Positions 24,003 through 34,212 are shown, numbered from the stretch's first letter. The stretch is 64,000 nt of DNA from Ferrovum sp. PN-J185 (GCF_001581925.1 NZ_LQZA01000001.1:372001-436000); one strand, 5' to 3'. The notes: a model not told the origin generated them from the letters alone. Translations and numbers: made by a program.

Positions 24003-26528
24003 TTGACTAACGCTATTTCTACTAATAAAAATTATAGTTCCGGTTTTTTTGAAGCTATAGTTTCATCATCTGATGACGCTATTATCTCCAAAACATTAGA
24101 TGGGAAAATAACCACTTGGAACCCTGGCGCTGAAAAAATATTTGGTTATCGAGCAGAAGACATAATTGGTTGTTCAACGATGGTCCTAATTCCAAAGGAA
24201 CGTCAATACGAAGAGCAAGAAATCTTATCAAAGATCTCATTGGGTGAGAGAATCTCACATTTTGAGACGATTAGAAAAAGAAAAGATGGCCGTTATATCA
24301 ACGTATCTGTAACTATATCTCCAATTTTTGATGAACAAGGAAAGATAGTAGGTGCATCAAAAATTGCCCGTGATATTACAAACCAAAAAAAGATTGAAGC
24401 TGAACTAAAGGAAAATGAATCTCGGCTGAACTCCATTTTCGATACTACACCAGATGCAATAATCGTTTGCAATTCAGATAAGATTATAAAGATGGCGAAC
24501 CAACAAGTCGAAAAATTATTAGGCTACTCAGTTACAGAAATAATTGGCAAGTCTTTAGAAGACGTTATCCCTGAAGAAATACAAGATTTATTTTTTGAAT
24601 CAACTCATCAAAATTCGTTGTTAGATAATATTTTGAGCAAGACCTCTGAGAGATTAACAATAAAAGTAAAAACAAAAGACAATATAAAACGTGAGGTAGA
24701 AATTAATGTAAGTAGAATTAAAAACGAAATTTATGATTATCTTGCCTGTTCCTTACGTGATATTGAAGAAAGAAAAAAAATCGAACAAGAATTAATTCAA
24801 CGTGCTATGCACGACCCGCTCACTGGATTACCTAATCGAATATTTATCCAAGAAAGATTAACAAATGCATTAAAGTACTCTCAGAAAAATGGAAGTTTAG
24901 TAGCTATACTCTTTATTGATCTTGATGGATTCAAGCCAATTAATGATTTATATGGTCATGAAACCGGTGATGAAGTACTCAAAATAATTTCGAATAGATT
25001 GGCTGAACAGGTTAGACCCAGTGATACTGTAGCTCGATTATCAGGTGATGAATTTGTTATTCTTTTTGAACAGGTCGATCAACCCTCATCATTATCAGCA
25101 CTTGCTGAACGAATTAATACAGTATTAAGAAGGCCTATTGAGACAGAGGGAAGAGTATTATTTCTCAGTGCAAGTATAGGTATTGCATTAGGTAACTGTA
25201 ATACACAGAATGCTGACGAACTATTACGTCAAGCAGATACTGCCATGTATTCAGTTAAAGAAAAAGGGAGAGACAGTTGGGCGTTTTTTAATGAAAACTT
25301 ACAAAAACTTGCACAAAAACGTCTTGAAATAATCAATGGGCTAAGATTGGCTATAGAGAATAATGAATTGTCTATTCGTTTTCAGCCTATTGTAGAGTCT
25401 GAGTCGGGTCGCATTGTCAGCGCAGAATTATTATTACGTTGGCATCTTCTTGGAGAAGAGATTACACCGTCACAGTTTATTCCTATTGCAGAATCTAGTC
25501 GTATTATTCTAGAAATTGGTATTTGGGTATTTCGTGCAGCATGCCAAGCTGAAAAAGAATGGCGTATCAAATGGGGCGATAAAGCCCCCACCGTTTCAGT
25601 GAATTTATCTGTTCGTCAATTAAGTGACGTCACGTTGGTAGACGAGTTTTCGTCCATAATTCATGAGTTTGATGCAAATCCAAATCGCATTTTACTTGAA
25701 ATTACTGAAACCTCGTTAATGACTGATATCGAGAACAATATTTTAGTATTAAGACAGCTTTCAGCATTAGGGTTACGTATAGCTATTGATGATTTTGGTA
25801 CAGGAAACTCATCACTTGCACAATTAACCCGTCTACCTATTTCGGTTTTAAAAATTGACCGTATTTTTATTGAAGAACTGGACAACAGTGACGAATCAAG
25901 ATCGATCATTCGCGCTATTATTGGTCTTGGACATTCGCTTGATTTGAAACTGATTGCAGAGGGTGTTGAGACAGGTAATCAAAGATTACGATTATGTGCA
26001 TATGGTTGTGATTTTATTCAAGGATATTTTTTTCATAAACCACTAATGATTAATGATTTTACAAAGGTGGTTTCCAATCAACTATTAATTACTACGAGCG
26101 CTGAGACCACTTTGTTACTGTATGCCTTGATATATGTGAGCAAAGCGTCTCAAACCATGACAAAAACAGAACTTATGACACTGCAAAAACAAACTATTAA
26201 TAACAATCTTGACTCAGGTATTTCAGGTTGTTTGCTCTATAGAGAGGGTGAGTTTATGCAACTAATTGAAGGGCAGCGTCAACAAGTCTTAGCTTTATAT
26301 GATCGTATTAAAAGTGATCCTAGACATATTGACTGTAAAATAATTCTTGAGTCTCCGGTTACTAATAGAGCTTTTCGTGATTGGGGTATGGTAATGCACT
26401 ATACGACAGAATCACTAACAATTGATCAAATGAGTATTGATGAGACAGTGTCATTATTCGACTTAGCGAAAGACCCTAATTTTTGTTATGACTTTATTAC
26501 TTCATTTACTAGAAAGAAGGAATATTAA
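24003..26528 (+). CDS. PAS-PAS-GGDEF-EAL-BLUF cyclic-di-GMP enzyme
   Basis: 841 residues, cytoplasmic. Order: PAS (~10-125), PAS (~140-260), GGDEF (~270-430), EAL (~450-690), BLUF (~700-800). GGDEF active site is LSGDEF (Gly to Ser at the first position) with an upstream RxxD inhibitory site (RPSD). EAL residues are all visible despite the motif reading ELL: E in AELLLRW, SVNLS, LLEITET, IDDFGTG, KID, AEGVE and IQGY. The BLUF domain shows its flavin residues: Tyr in LIYVS (~710), Asn before GISGCLLY (~736) and Gln in FMQLIEG (~752). Start is TTG with GGAG six bases upstream. BLUF binds FAD and senses blue light, so turnover of c-di-GMP is probably light-controlled. Confidence 0.9.
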   Translation: MTNAISTNKNYSSGFFEAIVSSSDDAIISKTLDGKITTWNPGAEKIFGYRAEDIIGCSTMVLIPKERQYEEQEILSKISLGERISHFETIRKRKDGRYINVSVTISPIFDEQGKIVGASKIARDITNQKKIEAELKENESRLNSIFDTTPDAIIVCNSDKIIKMANQQVEKLLGYSVTEIIGKSLEDVIPEEIQDLFFESTHQNSLLDNILSKTSERLTIKVKTKDNIKREVEINVSRIKNEIYDYLACSLRDIEERKKIEQELIQRAMHDPLTGLPNRIFIQERLTNALKYSQKNGSLVAILFIDLDGFKPINDLYGHETGDEVLKIISNRLAEQVRPSDTVARLSGDEFVILFEQVDQPSSLSALAERINTVLRRPIETEGRVLFLSASIGIALGNCNTQNADELLRQADTAMYSVKEKGRDSWAFFNENLQKLAQKRLEIINGLRLAIENNELSIRFQPIVESESGRIVSAELLLRWHLLGEEITPSQFIPIAESSRIILEIGIWVFRAACQAEKEWRIKWGDKAPTVSVNLSVRQLSDVTLVDEFSSIIHEFDANPNRILLEITETSLMTDIENNILVLRQLSALGLRIAIDDFGTGNSSLAQLTRLPISVLKIDRIFIEELDNSDESRSIIRAIIGLGHSLDLKLIAEGVETGNQRLRLCAYGCDFIQGYFFHKPLMINDFTKVVSNQLLITTSAETTLLLYALIYVSKASQTMTKTELMTLQKQTINNNLDSGISGCLLYREGEFMQLIEGQRQQVLALYDRIKSDPRHIDCKIILESPVTNRAFRDWGMVMHYTTESLTIDQMSIDETVSLFDLAKDPNFCYDFITSFTRKKEY

Positions 26529-26561
26529 TTAATTCCACATAATGAAATTAGATGAACAGGT

Positions 26562-29291
26562 TCAATTAAAACTTGCTTTTCGTATTAATGATTCAAATTC
26601 ATTGGCACTAACGGCTTTAGAATATAAAAATCCTTGAGCATAGTCACATCCAAAGGATTTAAGTAAATTCTGTTGTTCATTGGTTTCTACACCTTCTGCG
26701 ATAGTTTTAATTCCTATTTTATGAGCCATACTGATAATAGCTTCTGTTAGTGCTCTGTTTGATTGATTTTCGTTTATGTTTTTTATGAATGATTGATCTA
26801 TTTTTATATAATCGATATGAAATTTATTCAAATAGGATAAAGCAGAAAATCCTGTCCCAAAATCATCTATAGATACTTCAATACCTAACTCCTTAAACAG
26901 CATAAGTTGTTTTTTCACATTCTCAGAATCGGTAATTAAGGAGCTTTCAGTAATTTCAACGATAATTGCTCCTCTTGGTAGACCTGAAGAGTCTAAAAAA
27001 TTAAGCCAATGTTGATCTGTTAGTCTATTAAACTGAATTGCTGATTTATTAACACTAATAGGGATTAACTTATTAGTTGATTGTTGAATTCGCTGCGCCA
27101 TTTTAATGGCTTCTACAAATACCCAATCGCCAATTTCAACAATTAAACCACTTTCTTCTGCTACAGGTATGAACTTATTAGGAAAAACGAGTCCTTTTTT
27201 AGGATGATTCCATCGTATTAAGGCTTCTGCTTTAACTAATTCATTAGTTGATAGGTCAATAATAGGTTGGTAATAGATTTCTAATTGATGTAGTCGTACA
27301 GCCTCACGTAGCTCATTGGCAATTTTGATTTTATTTTGTACGGTTTTTTGCATTTCTAGTGTAAAAAAACTAAAGCCATTTCTACCTGTTGCTTTTACTG
27401 CATACATAGCTTGATCTGCATTCTTTAGAAGATCATCAACAGTTTTTGCATCATTAGGAAATAATGTAACTCCAATACTACAAGAAATATATCCAACATG
27501 ACCATCTTTCAAATCAAAGGGTTTACTAATTTCATTAAGAATATCCTCAATAACCCTGTTAATATTGATAAGTGAATCATTGCCTGGAAGAATAATGGTA
27601 AATTCATCACCTCCTAATCTTGCAAAGGTATCTGAGTCTCTGATCAATGCTTTTATTCGTCGCGTTGTTTCAATAAGTAATAGGTCCCCCTTGGCATGAC
27701 CTAAACTGTCATTGACGTCTTTGAACTTATCAAGATCAATTAGTAATAAAGCCAGTGTGGTTTTATTACGTATTGCTCTTTTCATTTCTTGCTCGAGTCG
27801 ATCCTGAAAAAGACGGCGATTAGCTAGACCCGTTAGTGAGTCATAATAGGCAAGACGTTGAATTTGCTCTTCAGCTTGTTTACGGACTGAGATATCTAAA
27901 AAACTACCAATGTAGTTTAATACTACTCCACTAGAGTCTTTTACTGCCGTGATAGTAAGTTGACCTGGGTATAGTTCACCGTTTTTACGACGATTCCATA
28001 ATTCACCAGTCCAAGAATCTAAGGTAGAGACTTGACGCCACATATTTTCATAAAAATCTTTATCGTGTAGACCTGATCTTAATATATTTGGATTTTTTCC
28101 AAGCACTTCAAAACTACTATAGCCTGTAACATCTGAAAAGGCTTTATTTACTTTTAAGATATTTTTATTTGCGTCAGTAACGATCATGGCCTCTTGAGAT
28201 TCAAAAGCTACTGCAGCGATTCTATTTTCATTTTCGCGATCAATTTTTTGTTTTATACCTTTAGCTAAAATACCGATAATGATTGTTAGTAATGATCCAA
28301 TCAAAAAAACAAAGCCGCCATATTTGTAAGGTAAAATAAAATCAAACCGATTATTGATAGATGCAGAAGGTGTGAAATAAATTGTCCAATCATGATGTGC
28401 TACATTGATATGCTTAACCACAGAAAAATTTACATTAAGCGAATTTGTAGGACTTGTTTTCTCACCATCATATAAAATTGTGTTTGGTGTATTTTCTAAA
28501 CCATCATAAATTTTAAAATTTACATCTTCTTGCTTTAACTCTGAAATTCCATTTATGAAGTCATCAATACGAAAAGGGGAGTATACCCAGCCAATAATAT
28601 TTTTTTCTTTTTCATCTTCTGATATATGAGGTATGTTTGGTCTATAAATAGGAAGATAAATTAGAAAACCATATTGTGTTTTTTGTTTGGTTTCCTGTAC
28701 TAGAGTAACTTTTCCAGACATAACCGGTAAACCAATGTCTCTTGATCTATCCATTGCTTCGTGACGTATTTTTTCTGAATACATGTCATAGCCAAATGCA
28801 CGTTGATTTCGCCAATCGAATGGTTCGAGATAAATGATTGAGGTATATAGAGGTCTCTTGAATTCTGGTTTTATTTGGTAATTTGGAAAACCTTCATTTC
28901 TCACTGATGAAATATGTTGTTGTAATTTATTTGCGGGGATAATTAGCGAAAATCCAACTCCTTGAATACCTGGATAAAATTTTTGTAGTTGAAGGTCATC
29001 AACGTATTGTTTAAAACGTTCTCTGGTTACTAAATTTGAGGTATTAAATAATGCCCCTGCACCAAATAGTGCTTCTTGATATAAATTAAAACGGTTAGTA
29101 ATTTTTATCAAAATTACATTTGACTGGTTTTCGAAATAATCAAACGCTTTTTTCTCAGTATATTGTTTAAACTCTGTGACCGTGAGTATTGTAAATACTA
29201 TAGTTAAAAAGAACGCGAACCAGGTTAGGATCCAATAATTACTTTTTTTAGAGAACGTTTGTTGTGTGTTAGGAAAATTATTTAGTATCAA
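26562..29291 (-). CDS. CHASE-PAS-GGDEF-EAL membrane-bound cyclic-di-GMP protein
   Basis: 909 residues. A membrane segment at ~18-40 and another at ~325-347 (FVFLIGSLLTIIIGILAKG) enclose a periplasmic CHASE sensor domain (NRFNLYQEALFGAGALF, FYPGIQGVGFS, YDMYSEKIRHEAMDRS). A PAS domain follows (~360-470), then GGDEF with intact RLGGDEF and an RxxD site (RDSD), then EAL with EALIRW, SVNKS, IVEITES, IDDFGTG, AEGVE and AQGF. Both synthase and phosphodiesterase sites look intact; which dominates cannot be told. It is convergent with the BLUF gene, 33 bases apart. Confidence 0.92.
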   Translation of the reverse strand: MILNNFPNTQQTFSKKSNYWILTWFAFFLTIVFTILTVTEFKQYTEKKAFDYFENQSNVILIKITNRFNLYQEALFGAGALFNTSNLVTRERFKQYVDDLQLQKFYPGIQGVGFSLIIPANKLQQHISSVRNEGFPNYQIKPEFKRPLYTSIIYLEPFDWRNQRAFGYDMYSEKIRHEAMDRSRDIGLPVMSGKVTLVQETKQKTQYGFLIYLPIYRPNIPHISEDEKEKNIIGWVYSPFRIDDFINGISELKQEDVNFKIYDGLENTPNTILYDGEKTSPTNSLNVNFSVVKHINVAHHDWTIYFTPSASINNRFDFILPYKYGGFVFLIGSLLTIIIGILAKGIKQKIDRENENRIAAVAFESQEAMIVTDANKNILKVNKAFSDVTGYSSFEVLGKNPNILRSGLHDKDFYENMWRQVSTLDSWTGELWNRRKNGELYPGQLTITAVKDSSGVVLNYIGSFLDISVRKQAEEQIQRLAYYDSLTGLANRRLFQDRLEQEMKRAIRNKTTLALLLIDLDKFKDVNDSLGHAKGDLLLIETTRRIKALIRDSDTFARLGGDEFTIILPGNDSLININRVIEDILNEISKPFDLKDGHVGYISCSIGVTLFPNDAKTVDDLLKNADQAMYAVKATGRNGFSFFTLEMQKTVQNKIKIANELREAVRLHQLEIYYQPIIDLSTNELVKAEALIRWNHPKKGLVFPNKFIPVAEESGLIVEIGDWVFVEAIKMAQRIQQSTNKLIPISVNKSAIQFNRLTDQHWLNFLDSSGLPRGAIIVEITESSLITDSENVKKQLMLFKELGIEVSIDDFGTGFSALSYLNKFHIDYIKIDQSFIKNINENQSNRALTEAIISMAHKIGIKTIAEGVETNEQQNLLKSFGCDYAQGFLYSKAVSANEFESLIRKASFN

Positions 29292-29520
29292 TTTATATTA
29301 TGAATGGCAAGGTTATTTTTTAGTGTTTTAAAGTAATCCCGATGTTCTGTGTAATTTATTAAAAAAGAAAGTAAATAAATAGTACATTAAATATTAATTA
29401 TATTATTCTTAAAGTATATCAAATACTTTATGTGGAAGATGTTTTTGTATTTTATAAATAATAATAAGTTTAACTTATTGCTTTTTGAAATTGCGGAAGT
29501 TTTTCTTATAAAAAAATATT

Positions 29521-32160
29521 TTAATGAATTTGCCACTTTTGAGGTAATTCATAATGATTAATCCAGGTTTCTATTTGATCACTTTTCATGGGTTTTGCAA
29601 TTGCATATCCTTGACCAAAATGACAGCCCATTTCTATTAATTGTTGACCATGTTCAACAGACTCAACACCTTCTGCTACTACTAGTTTATTAAATGCTTC
29701 GGCAAGATTCACTATTCCCTTTACCAGCGAGTAGTCACTTTGGTTTGATAACATATCAGAAACAAAAGATCGGTCAATTTTAATGACATCAGCGGGAAGT
29801 TGTCTTAAATAAGATAGGGATGAGTAGCCCGTACCAAAATCATCAATTGAAAACTTTACTCCTTCTTCTACACATTGGTTCATTCTTTGAATAGCTGAAG
29901 GTAAATCTCCCAGTGTCGCGGTTTCTAATATCTCAAGTCTTATGGGTTTGAGATTATATTTTTTTTGCTTATGGAGTAATTCTTTAATTGTTTTTACAAG
30001 TTCTTCTGAGTGATGACAACGGGCGGGTAAGTTAATACTGACTGATAAATTTAATCCAATTTTATGCCAACGACCAATTTGTTGCGAAACCTGATTAACT
30101 ACCCATTGTGTTAGAGTAAATTCAAAATCAGTGTTTTCAATAAATGGTACGAATTCACTTGGCAAGAGTAAGCCACGCTGTGGATCGTTCCATCTTATGA
30201 GCGCTTCAACTCCAAATAAGTCACCTGTGGTCATGTTGATTACCGGTTGATAATATAATTCAAGTTCGTTATTTATGAGTGCTATTTCTATTTTTGATAA
30301 TAGTTCAGATCTAGCCTCAACTGCATAATCATTTTTAGCATCATAAAAATGTGTTCTATTTCTTCCCTGTTGTTTTGCTGTATACATAGCTTGATCTGCA
30401 CGACGCAATAATCCCAAACCATTTGTAACATTATCTGGATATATGGCAACGCCAATACTGACTGTAATTCTTATTTCATTTCCTTCAATATAAAAAGGTA
30501 ATTTTATTGATTCTCTAATTTTTTCTAATATTCGTGTACATTGATCCTTACCTGAAATTACGTTTAACAGTAAAACAAACTCATCTCCACCTAAACGAGC
30601 TAACGTATCAATTGAGCGCGTTGCATGATTAACTCTTTTAGCAAATTCGACTAATAATAAATCACCAATTACACGTCCAAAAATATCTGTGATATGTTTA
30701 AATTTGTCTATATCAATAAAACAGATAGCTATATTTTGCCCATATTTATTTGAACGAAGGACAGATGCTTCTATATATTCATTGAGTGAGGATCTGTTAG
30801 CTAAACCAGTAAGAGGGTCATGATTAATCAAATGTTCTATTTGTGTTTTATTGTTTCTAATTTCAGTGATGTCGGAGATGATGGTAACCAGATAATCAAT
30901 TCTGCCCTTTAGATCGTATACTCCACGGCTAGCTATATGTGCATATATAATTTCCCCATCTTTCTTTATATATCTTTTATTTAGTTCAAACTCTGTAATT
31001 TCACCTCTTATTACTTGATTTAAAGGAGAAATGCTCATTTCAATATCATCAGGATGGGTGATTTCAGCCCAAGACATCTTAGTAAGTTCATCTGCAGAGT
31101 AGCCAAGCATTTTACATAGCGCATCATTGACTTCGATAAGCTTTCCATTAACCGCTGACATAGCAGCCATACCAACCATCGCTCTATCAAAATATGCTTT
31201 AAAATGTAATTCACTTGCCAGTAATTCATCACGAATTTTTTCTTTTTCTTTTTCGCGATCATAACTATCGAGAGCAAATGAAATATCTCGTGTCATTTCA
31301 TTTAATAACTCGACTATTTCCGAATCAAATGCATCTTTATCTTTATGATAAACGGCAATAATTGCGTAAGGCTTATTAGACTTTTGTATTGGAAACGTAC
31401 CGCTACATCCCCAACCATATATTTTTGCCTGTTTATGCCAGGGTCTTGTTAATTCGCTGTGTTGATAGTCCTTAACAATAACCATTTTATTTTCACGCCA
31501 CGCGATTCCCGCTGGTCCTTTTCCTTCGGGAATATTCTTATCTATGGACATAATCACATGTTGAAAAAAATCTGAGCCTTGACCATAATTTGTAAAGGTT
31601 TCTAAACGATTATTTGAAGGATTAAGTTTTCTAACAGTGGCCAGCGCCATACCCCCATAATCCACAGCCATCTTGCATACTAGTGGGAATAGTGTTTCTT
31701 CGCTTTCTACTTTAACTATCGCTTGGTTTATATGACTAATTGCCTTATAAAGTTTGGTTATTTTTTCAAGTTTTACTTTTGTAATTTGATAGTCAGTAAT
31801 ATTATTAAAGAAGATTATTTTATATATAGACTCATCATCGACTAACGTTTCTGTAGTAATTTGTACTGTATGAATGCGATTGTCTTTAGATGTCATCTCC
31901 ACATCGAATGAGACGGATTGATTGTTTGACGAGATTAATTGTTGTTGTAAGAATTCAGCATATTGTGTTTTGTGTAGTTTGGATTCAGGGAAGAGGACTT
32001 GAGACAGCTGATTGATGTTTTTAAAAGTATTGATATTAACGCTGAAAAAGTGAATAAATGCCTTGTTAATGCAAAGAATATCACCATGTTCGTTACATAA
32101 AATAGCCGCAATTGGAAATGTATTAAGTAGCAGATCATGATTGATACAAGCATCTTTCAT
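29521..32160 (-). CDS. PAS-GAF-PAS-GGDEF-EAL cyclic-di-GMP protein
   Basis: 879 residues, no membrane segment. PAS (~10-130), GAF (~140-300, with YGGMALATVRK and EGKGPAGIAWRE), PAS (~310-440, VNGKLIEVNDALCKMLGYS and ITHPDD), GGDEF (RLGGDEF with RxxD as RSID) and EAL (EALIRW, SINLPA, RLEILETA, IDDFGTG, AEGVE, GQGY). Catalytic residues of both domains are present. It is the third consecutive c-di-GMP gene; 229 gene-free bases separate it from the CHASE protein, so it is probably transcribed separately. Confidence 0.92.
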   Translation of the reverse strand: MKDACINHDLLLNTFPIAAILCNEHGDILCINKAFIHFFSVNINTFKNINQLSQVLFPESKLHKTQYAEFLQQQLISSNNQSVSFDVEMTSKDNRIHTVQITTETLVDDESIYKIIFFNNITDYQITKVKLEKITKLYKAISHINQAIVKVESEETLFPLVCKMAVDYGGMALATVRKLNPSNNRLETFTNYGQGSDFFQHVIMSIDKNIPEGKGPAGIAWRENKMVIVKDYQHSELTRPWHKQAKIYGWGCSGTFPIQKSNKPYAIIAVYHKDKDAFDSEIVELLNEMTRDISFALDSYDREKEKEKIRDELLASELHFKAYFDRAMVGMAAMSAVNGKLIEVNDALCKMLGYSADELTKMSWAEITHPDDIEMSISPLNQVIRGEITEFELNKRYIKKDGEIIYAHIASRGVYDLKGRIDYLVTIISDITEIRNNKTQIEHLINHDPLTGLANRSSLNEYIEASVLRSNKYGQNIAICFIDIDKFKHITDIFGRVIGDLLLVEFAKRVNHATRSIDTLARLGGDEFVLLLNVISGKDQCTRILEKIRESIKLPFYIEGNEIRITVSIGVAIYPDNVTNGLGLLRRADQAMYTAKQQGRNRTHFYDAKNDYAVEARSELLSKIEIALINNELELYYQPVINMTTGDLFGVEALIRWNDPQRGLLLPSEFVPFIENTDFEFTLTQWVVNQVSQQIGRWHKIGLNLSVSINLPARCHHSEELVKTIKELLHKQKKYNLKPIRLEILETATLGDLPSAIQRMNQCVEEGVKFSIDDFGTGYSSLSYLRQLPADVIKIDRSFVSDMLSNQSDYSLVKGIVNLAEAFNKLVVAEGVESVEHGQQLIEMGCHFGQGYAIAKPMKSDQIETWINHYELPQKWQIH

Positions 32161-32483
32161 TACACACCCTCTTTATCAAATAATTATTTTTCAATTACTA
32201 CTTTTTTTATTGAATAATTATTAAATTATTATATGTTTTATATTATTACTAAATTATAAACGATAATTATTTTGTTATGACTAAGAGTATGCACAATATC
32301 ACTAACTAAATGATATTTATCAACTGATTCTACTAATATTTTAATAAAAAAGATATTGACTGGTTGATAGGCTATACGCAGGTGATCGATTATATGGTTA
32401 TCAGTCAAGAAAGGAGAGTAGGGTAAACTACCAGGCATATATTTCGTTTGATAAACGCAGTAATATACCTGGCTTAGTTGTCT
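32161..32483. other. Intergenic region with a nested hairpin
   Basis: Upstream region of the PAS-GAF gene and downstream region of the CHRD gene. A 66-codon frame here is not protein-like. The only structure is the hairpin at 32431-32472. Confidence 0.4.
32431..32472. terminator. Nested hairpin after the CHRD gene
   Basis: Outer arms CCAGG...TATATT and AATATACCTGG enclose a perfect inner hairpin CGTTT-GAT-AAACG. No T run follows on either strand, so intrinsic termination is uncertain; an RNA-stabilising or protein-bound structure is possible. Confidence 0.35.
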
Positions 32484-32903
32484 TTATGGTAACAATTGTC
32501 CTCTAATTTCGCCTGATTTGTGTTCGGCGCTATGAACATTGACGTAAAGGTGACCCTCTTTTAAGCTTTTCATTTGTTCTTCATTGAGTTTAGTTCCTGA
32601 TGGAATAGCCCATGTATCTTTATTAACTTTAGACAATTTGATAATTACTGGACCATTTTGACCTGTAGCAGCTTCGTGAACATGGGCCATGGTGCCGTTA
32701 ATGTTTTTAGTTACAATCTTTCCTGATATAGATCCATCCCCATTTACTGTGATTTCTGCTGTACCTGAAGCAGGAGTATTAACTGCTGGTACTTCTTGAG
32801 TGCCGTTAAGACTCACGGTGATAGATTGAGCTGATGCGCTTAAAACAATACCTGTAATAAAAAGACCTGCTATAAATTTAAAAAACGATTGTTTAATATT
32901 CAT
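32484..32903 (-). CDS. Secreted CHRD-domain protein
   Basis: 139 residues with a signal peptide (residues ~1-25, ending SASA). The rest is one CHRD domain: VSLNGTQEVPAVNTPASG at the start, AHVHEAATGQNGPVIIKL in the middle and YVNVHSAEHKSGEIRGQL at the end. The two His-containing blocks are typical; the biochemical role of CHRD proteins in bacteria is not well defined. It stands alone, with gaps on both sides. Confidence 0.9.
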   Translation of the reverse strand: MNIKQSFFKFIAGLFITGIVLSASAQSITVSLNGTQEVPAVNTPASGTAEITVNGDGSISGKIVTKNINGTMAHVHEAATGQNGPVIIKLSKVNKDTWAIPSGTKLNEEQMKSLKEGHLYVNVHSAEHKSGEIRGQLLP

Positions 32904-32988
32904 TTAGATATACCTTTTGCCATGGTTGATAAAATGAAAAACGTACTATACTTTAATAAGACAGCATGATGAACTGGTTAGTTTAGAT

Positions 32989-33240
32989 TTATTTTTGTTT
33001 GTATTGTGTTGGGCAATAAGCACGTGTGATTTCGCTTGAACGTAATTGTTTATGCTTTGTTTTTCGTCCCGTTACTCTTTCACGCCATAGTTTATATGAT
33101 TTGGCTTTAAGAGATTTGCGCATCAGCTCTTTAACTTCTTTTTCACTTAGTCTATATTGAGTTTCAATAGCTTCAAATGGCGTTCTATCTTCCCAAGCCA
33201 TTTCAATTATTCTCGATATGTCTTCTTCTTTTGTAATCAT
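32989..33240 (-). CDS. DUF2805 / TIGR03643-family small protein
   Basis: 83 residues. MAWEDRTPFEAIETQYRLSE, KEVKELMRKSLKAKSYKLWR and ERVTGRKTKH are the hallmarks of this uncharacterised helix-turn-helix-like family, which in aquatic bacteria often accompanies photolyase/cryptochrome genes and an SDR gene. Here it is divergent from an SDR with a 44-base spacer, preserving half of that neighbourhood. No photolyase is seen. Confidence 0.85.
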   Translation of the reverse strand: MITKEEDISRIIEMAWEDRTPFEAIETQYRLSEKEVKELMRKSLKAKSYKLWRERVTGRKTKHKQLRSSEITRAYCPTQYKQK

Positions 33241-33284
33241 TGGGTTAAAGTATATAGTTGATTTTAAATAAATAAATTACGCTT

Positions 33285-33980
33285 ATGCCATTAATTTCCA
33301 AACCTTTCAGGGCACTTATTATAGGTTCTTCAGGTACGATTGGTAGTACTTTTATGCATGTATTAAAGAAACACAGTCTATGCAAAGAAGTAGTAGGGTT
33401 AAATCGACATTCAGACCCTTCTATCAATTATTTTTCTCCTGAAACTATACAGCAAGCTTTTGATACTCTAAAAACCAAAGAATTGTTTCAGTTAATTATA
33501 AACACAATCGGGATACTTCATAATGAGGATTGGTTACCAGAAAAAAGACTCAAAGATATAAATGAAGTTCAACTCTCTCAGCAGTTTTTAATTAATAGTA
33601 TTGGTCCTGCATTAACAATTAAATATTTTTCTAATTTATTAGATGTTGAGGGTGGCGTGTTTGCTACCTTATCAGCTAAAGTTGGTAGTATTAGTGATAA
33701 CCGTTTAGGTGGTTGGTATAGTTATAGAGCATCTAAAGCTGCCCTAAATATGATCATAAAAACAGCAGCGATAGAATTAAAAAGAACTCAACCAAATACA
33801 GCTTTAATTGCTCTGCATCCAGGTACTGTGAAATCCAGTTTATCCCGTCCATTTAATGGTGATCGTATTGGTAGAGAACCAGAAGAGGCATGCAACGATA
33901 TGCTGTCTGTTCTTTTTAATATAGAAAAAGAAGATACAGGACAATTTAAATCATACAGCGGAGAAGATTTACCTTGGTAA
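33285..33980 (+). CDS. Short-chain dehydrogenase/reductase
   Basis: 231 residues, Rossmann fold. Cofactor loop is IIGSSGTIGST near residue 12, then INTIGILH, catalytic Ser in ATLSAKVGS and the YxxxK pair in YSYRASKAALN (~145). The end PGTVKSSLSRPF...EDTGQFKSYSGEDLPW resembles the C-factor-like SDR group found beside DUF2805. Substrate unknown. A terminator-like structure follows at 34103-34157. Confidence 0.88.
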   Translation: MPLISKPFRALIIGSSGTIGSTFMHVLKKHSLCKEVVGLNRHSDPSINYFSPETIQQAFDTLKTKELFQLIINTIGILHNEDWLPEKRLKDINEVQLSQQFLINSIGPALTIKYFSNLLDVEGGVFATLSAKVGSISDNRLGGWYSYRASKAALNMIIKTAAIELKRTQPNTALIALHPGTVKSSLSRPFNGDRIGREPEEACNDMLSVLFNIEKEDTGQFKSYSGEDLPW

Positions 33981-34063
33981 ATACTTACTAACACAATATA
34001 AACGGATGGTATGGTTTCGTACTAATTATTAAAAATAAATATGATTATTTTATTTATTAGGAG

Positions 34064-34157
34064 TATAGTGAGTTCATCTAACCACGGGAAGCCAAATCGG
34101 GAAGTCTACTCCCTCTTCCCGTTTCAGAGAACTGTCTCCTTGGTTCTCTTTTTTTTG
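34064..34157 (+). ncRNA. Candidate structured RNA or compound terminator
   Basis: Two adjacent hairpins: CGGGAAG (34099-34105) with CTTCCCG, then AGAGAAC (34126-34132) with GTTCTCT (34143-34149) followed by eight T. The second is a good intrinsic terminator for plus-strand transcripts. A TATAGT at about 34064 could be a -10 for a ~90-nt RNA; otherwise this is the delayed terminator of the SDR gene. Confidence 0.4.
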
Positions 34158-34212
34158 TCACCTCTTACTTAATCTTTTGTAAAAAGCTTATTTACTATCT
34201 TTTTGAAGTCAA

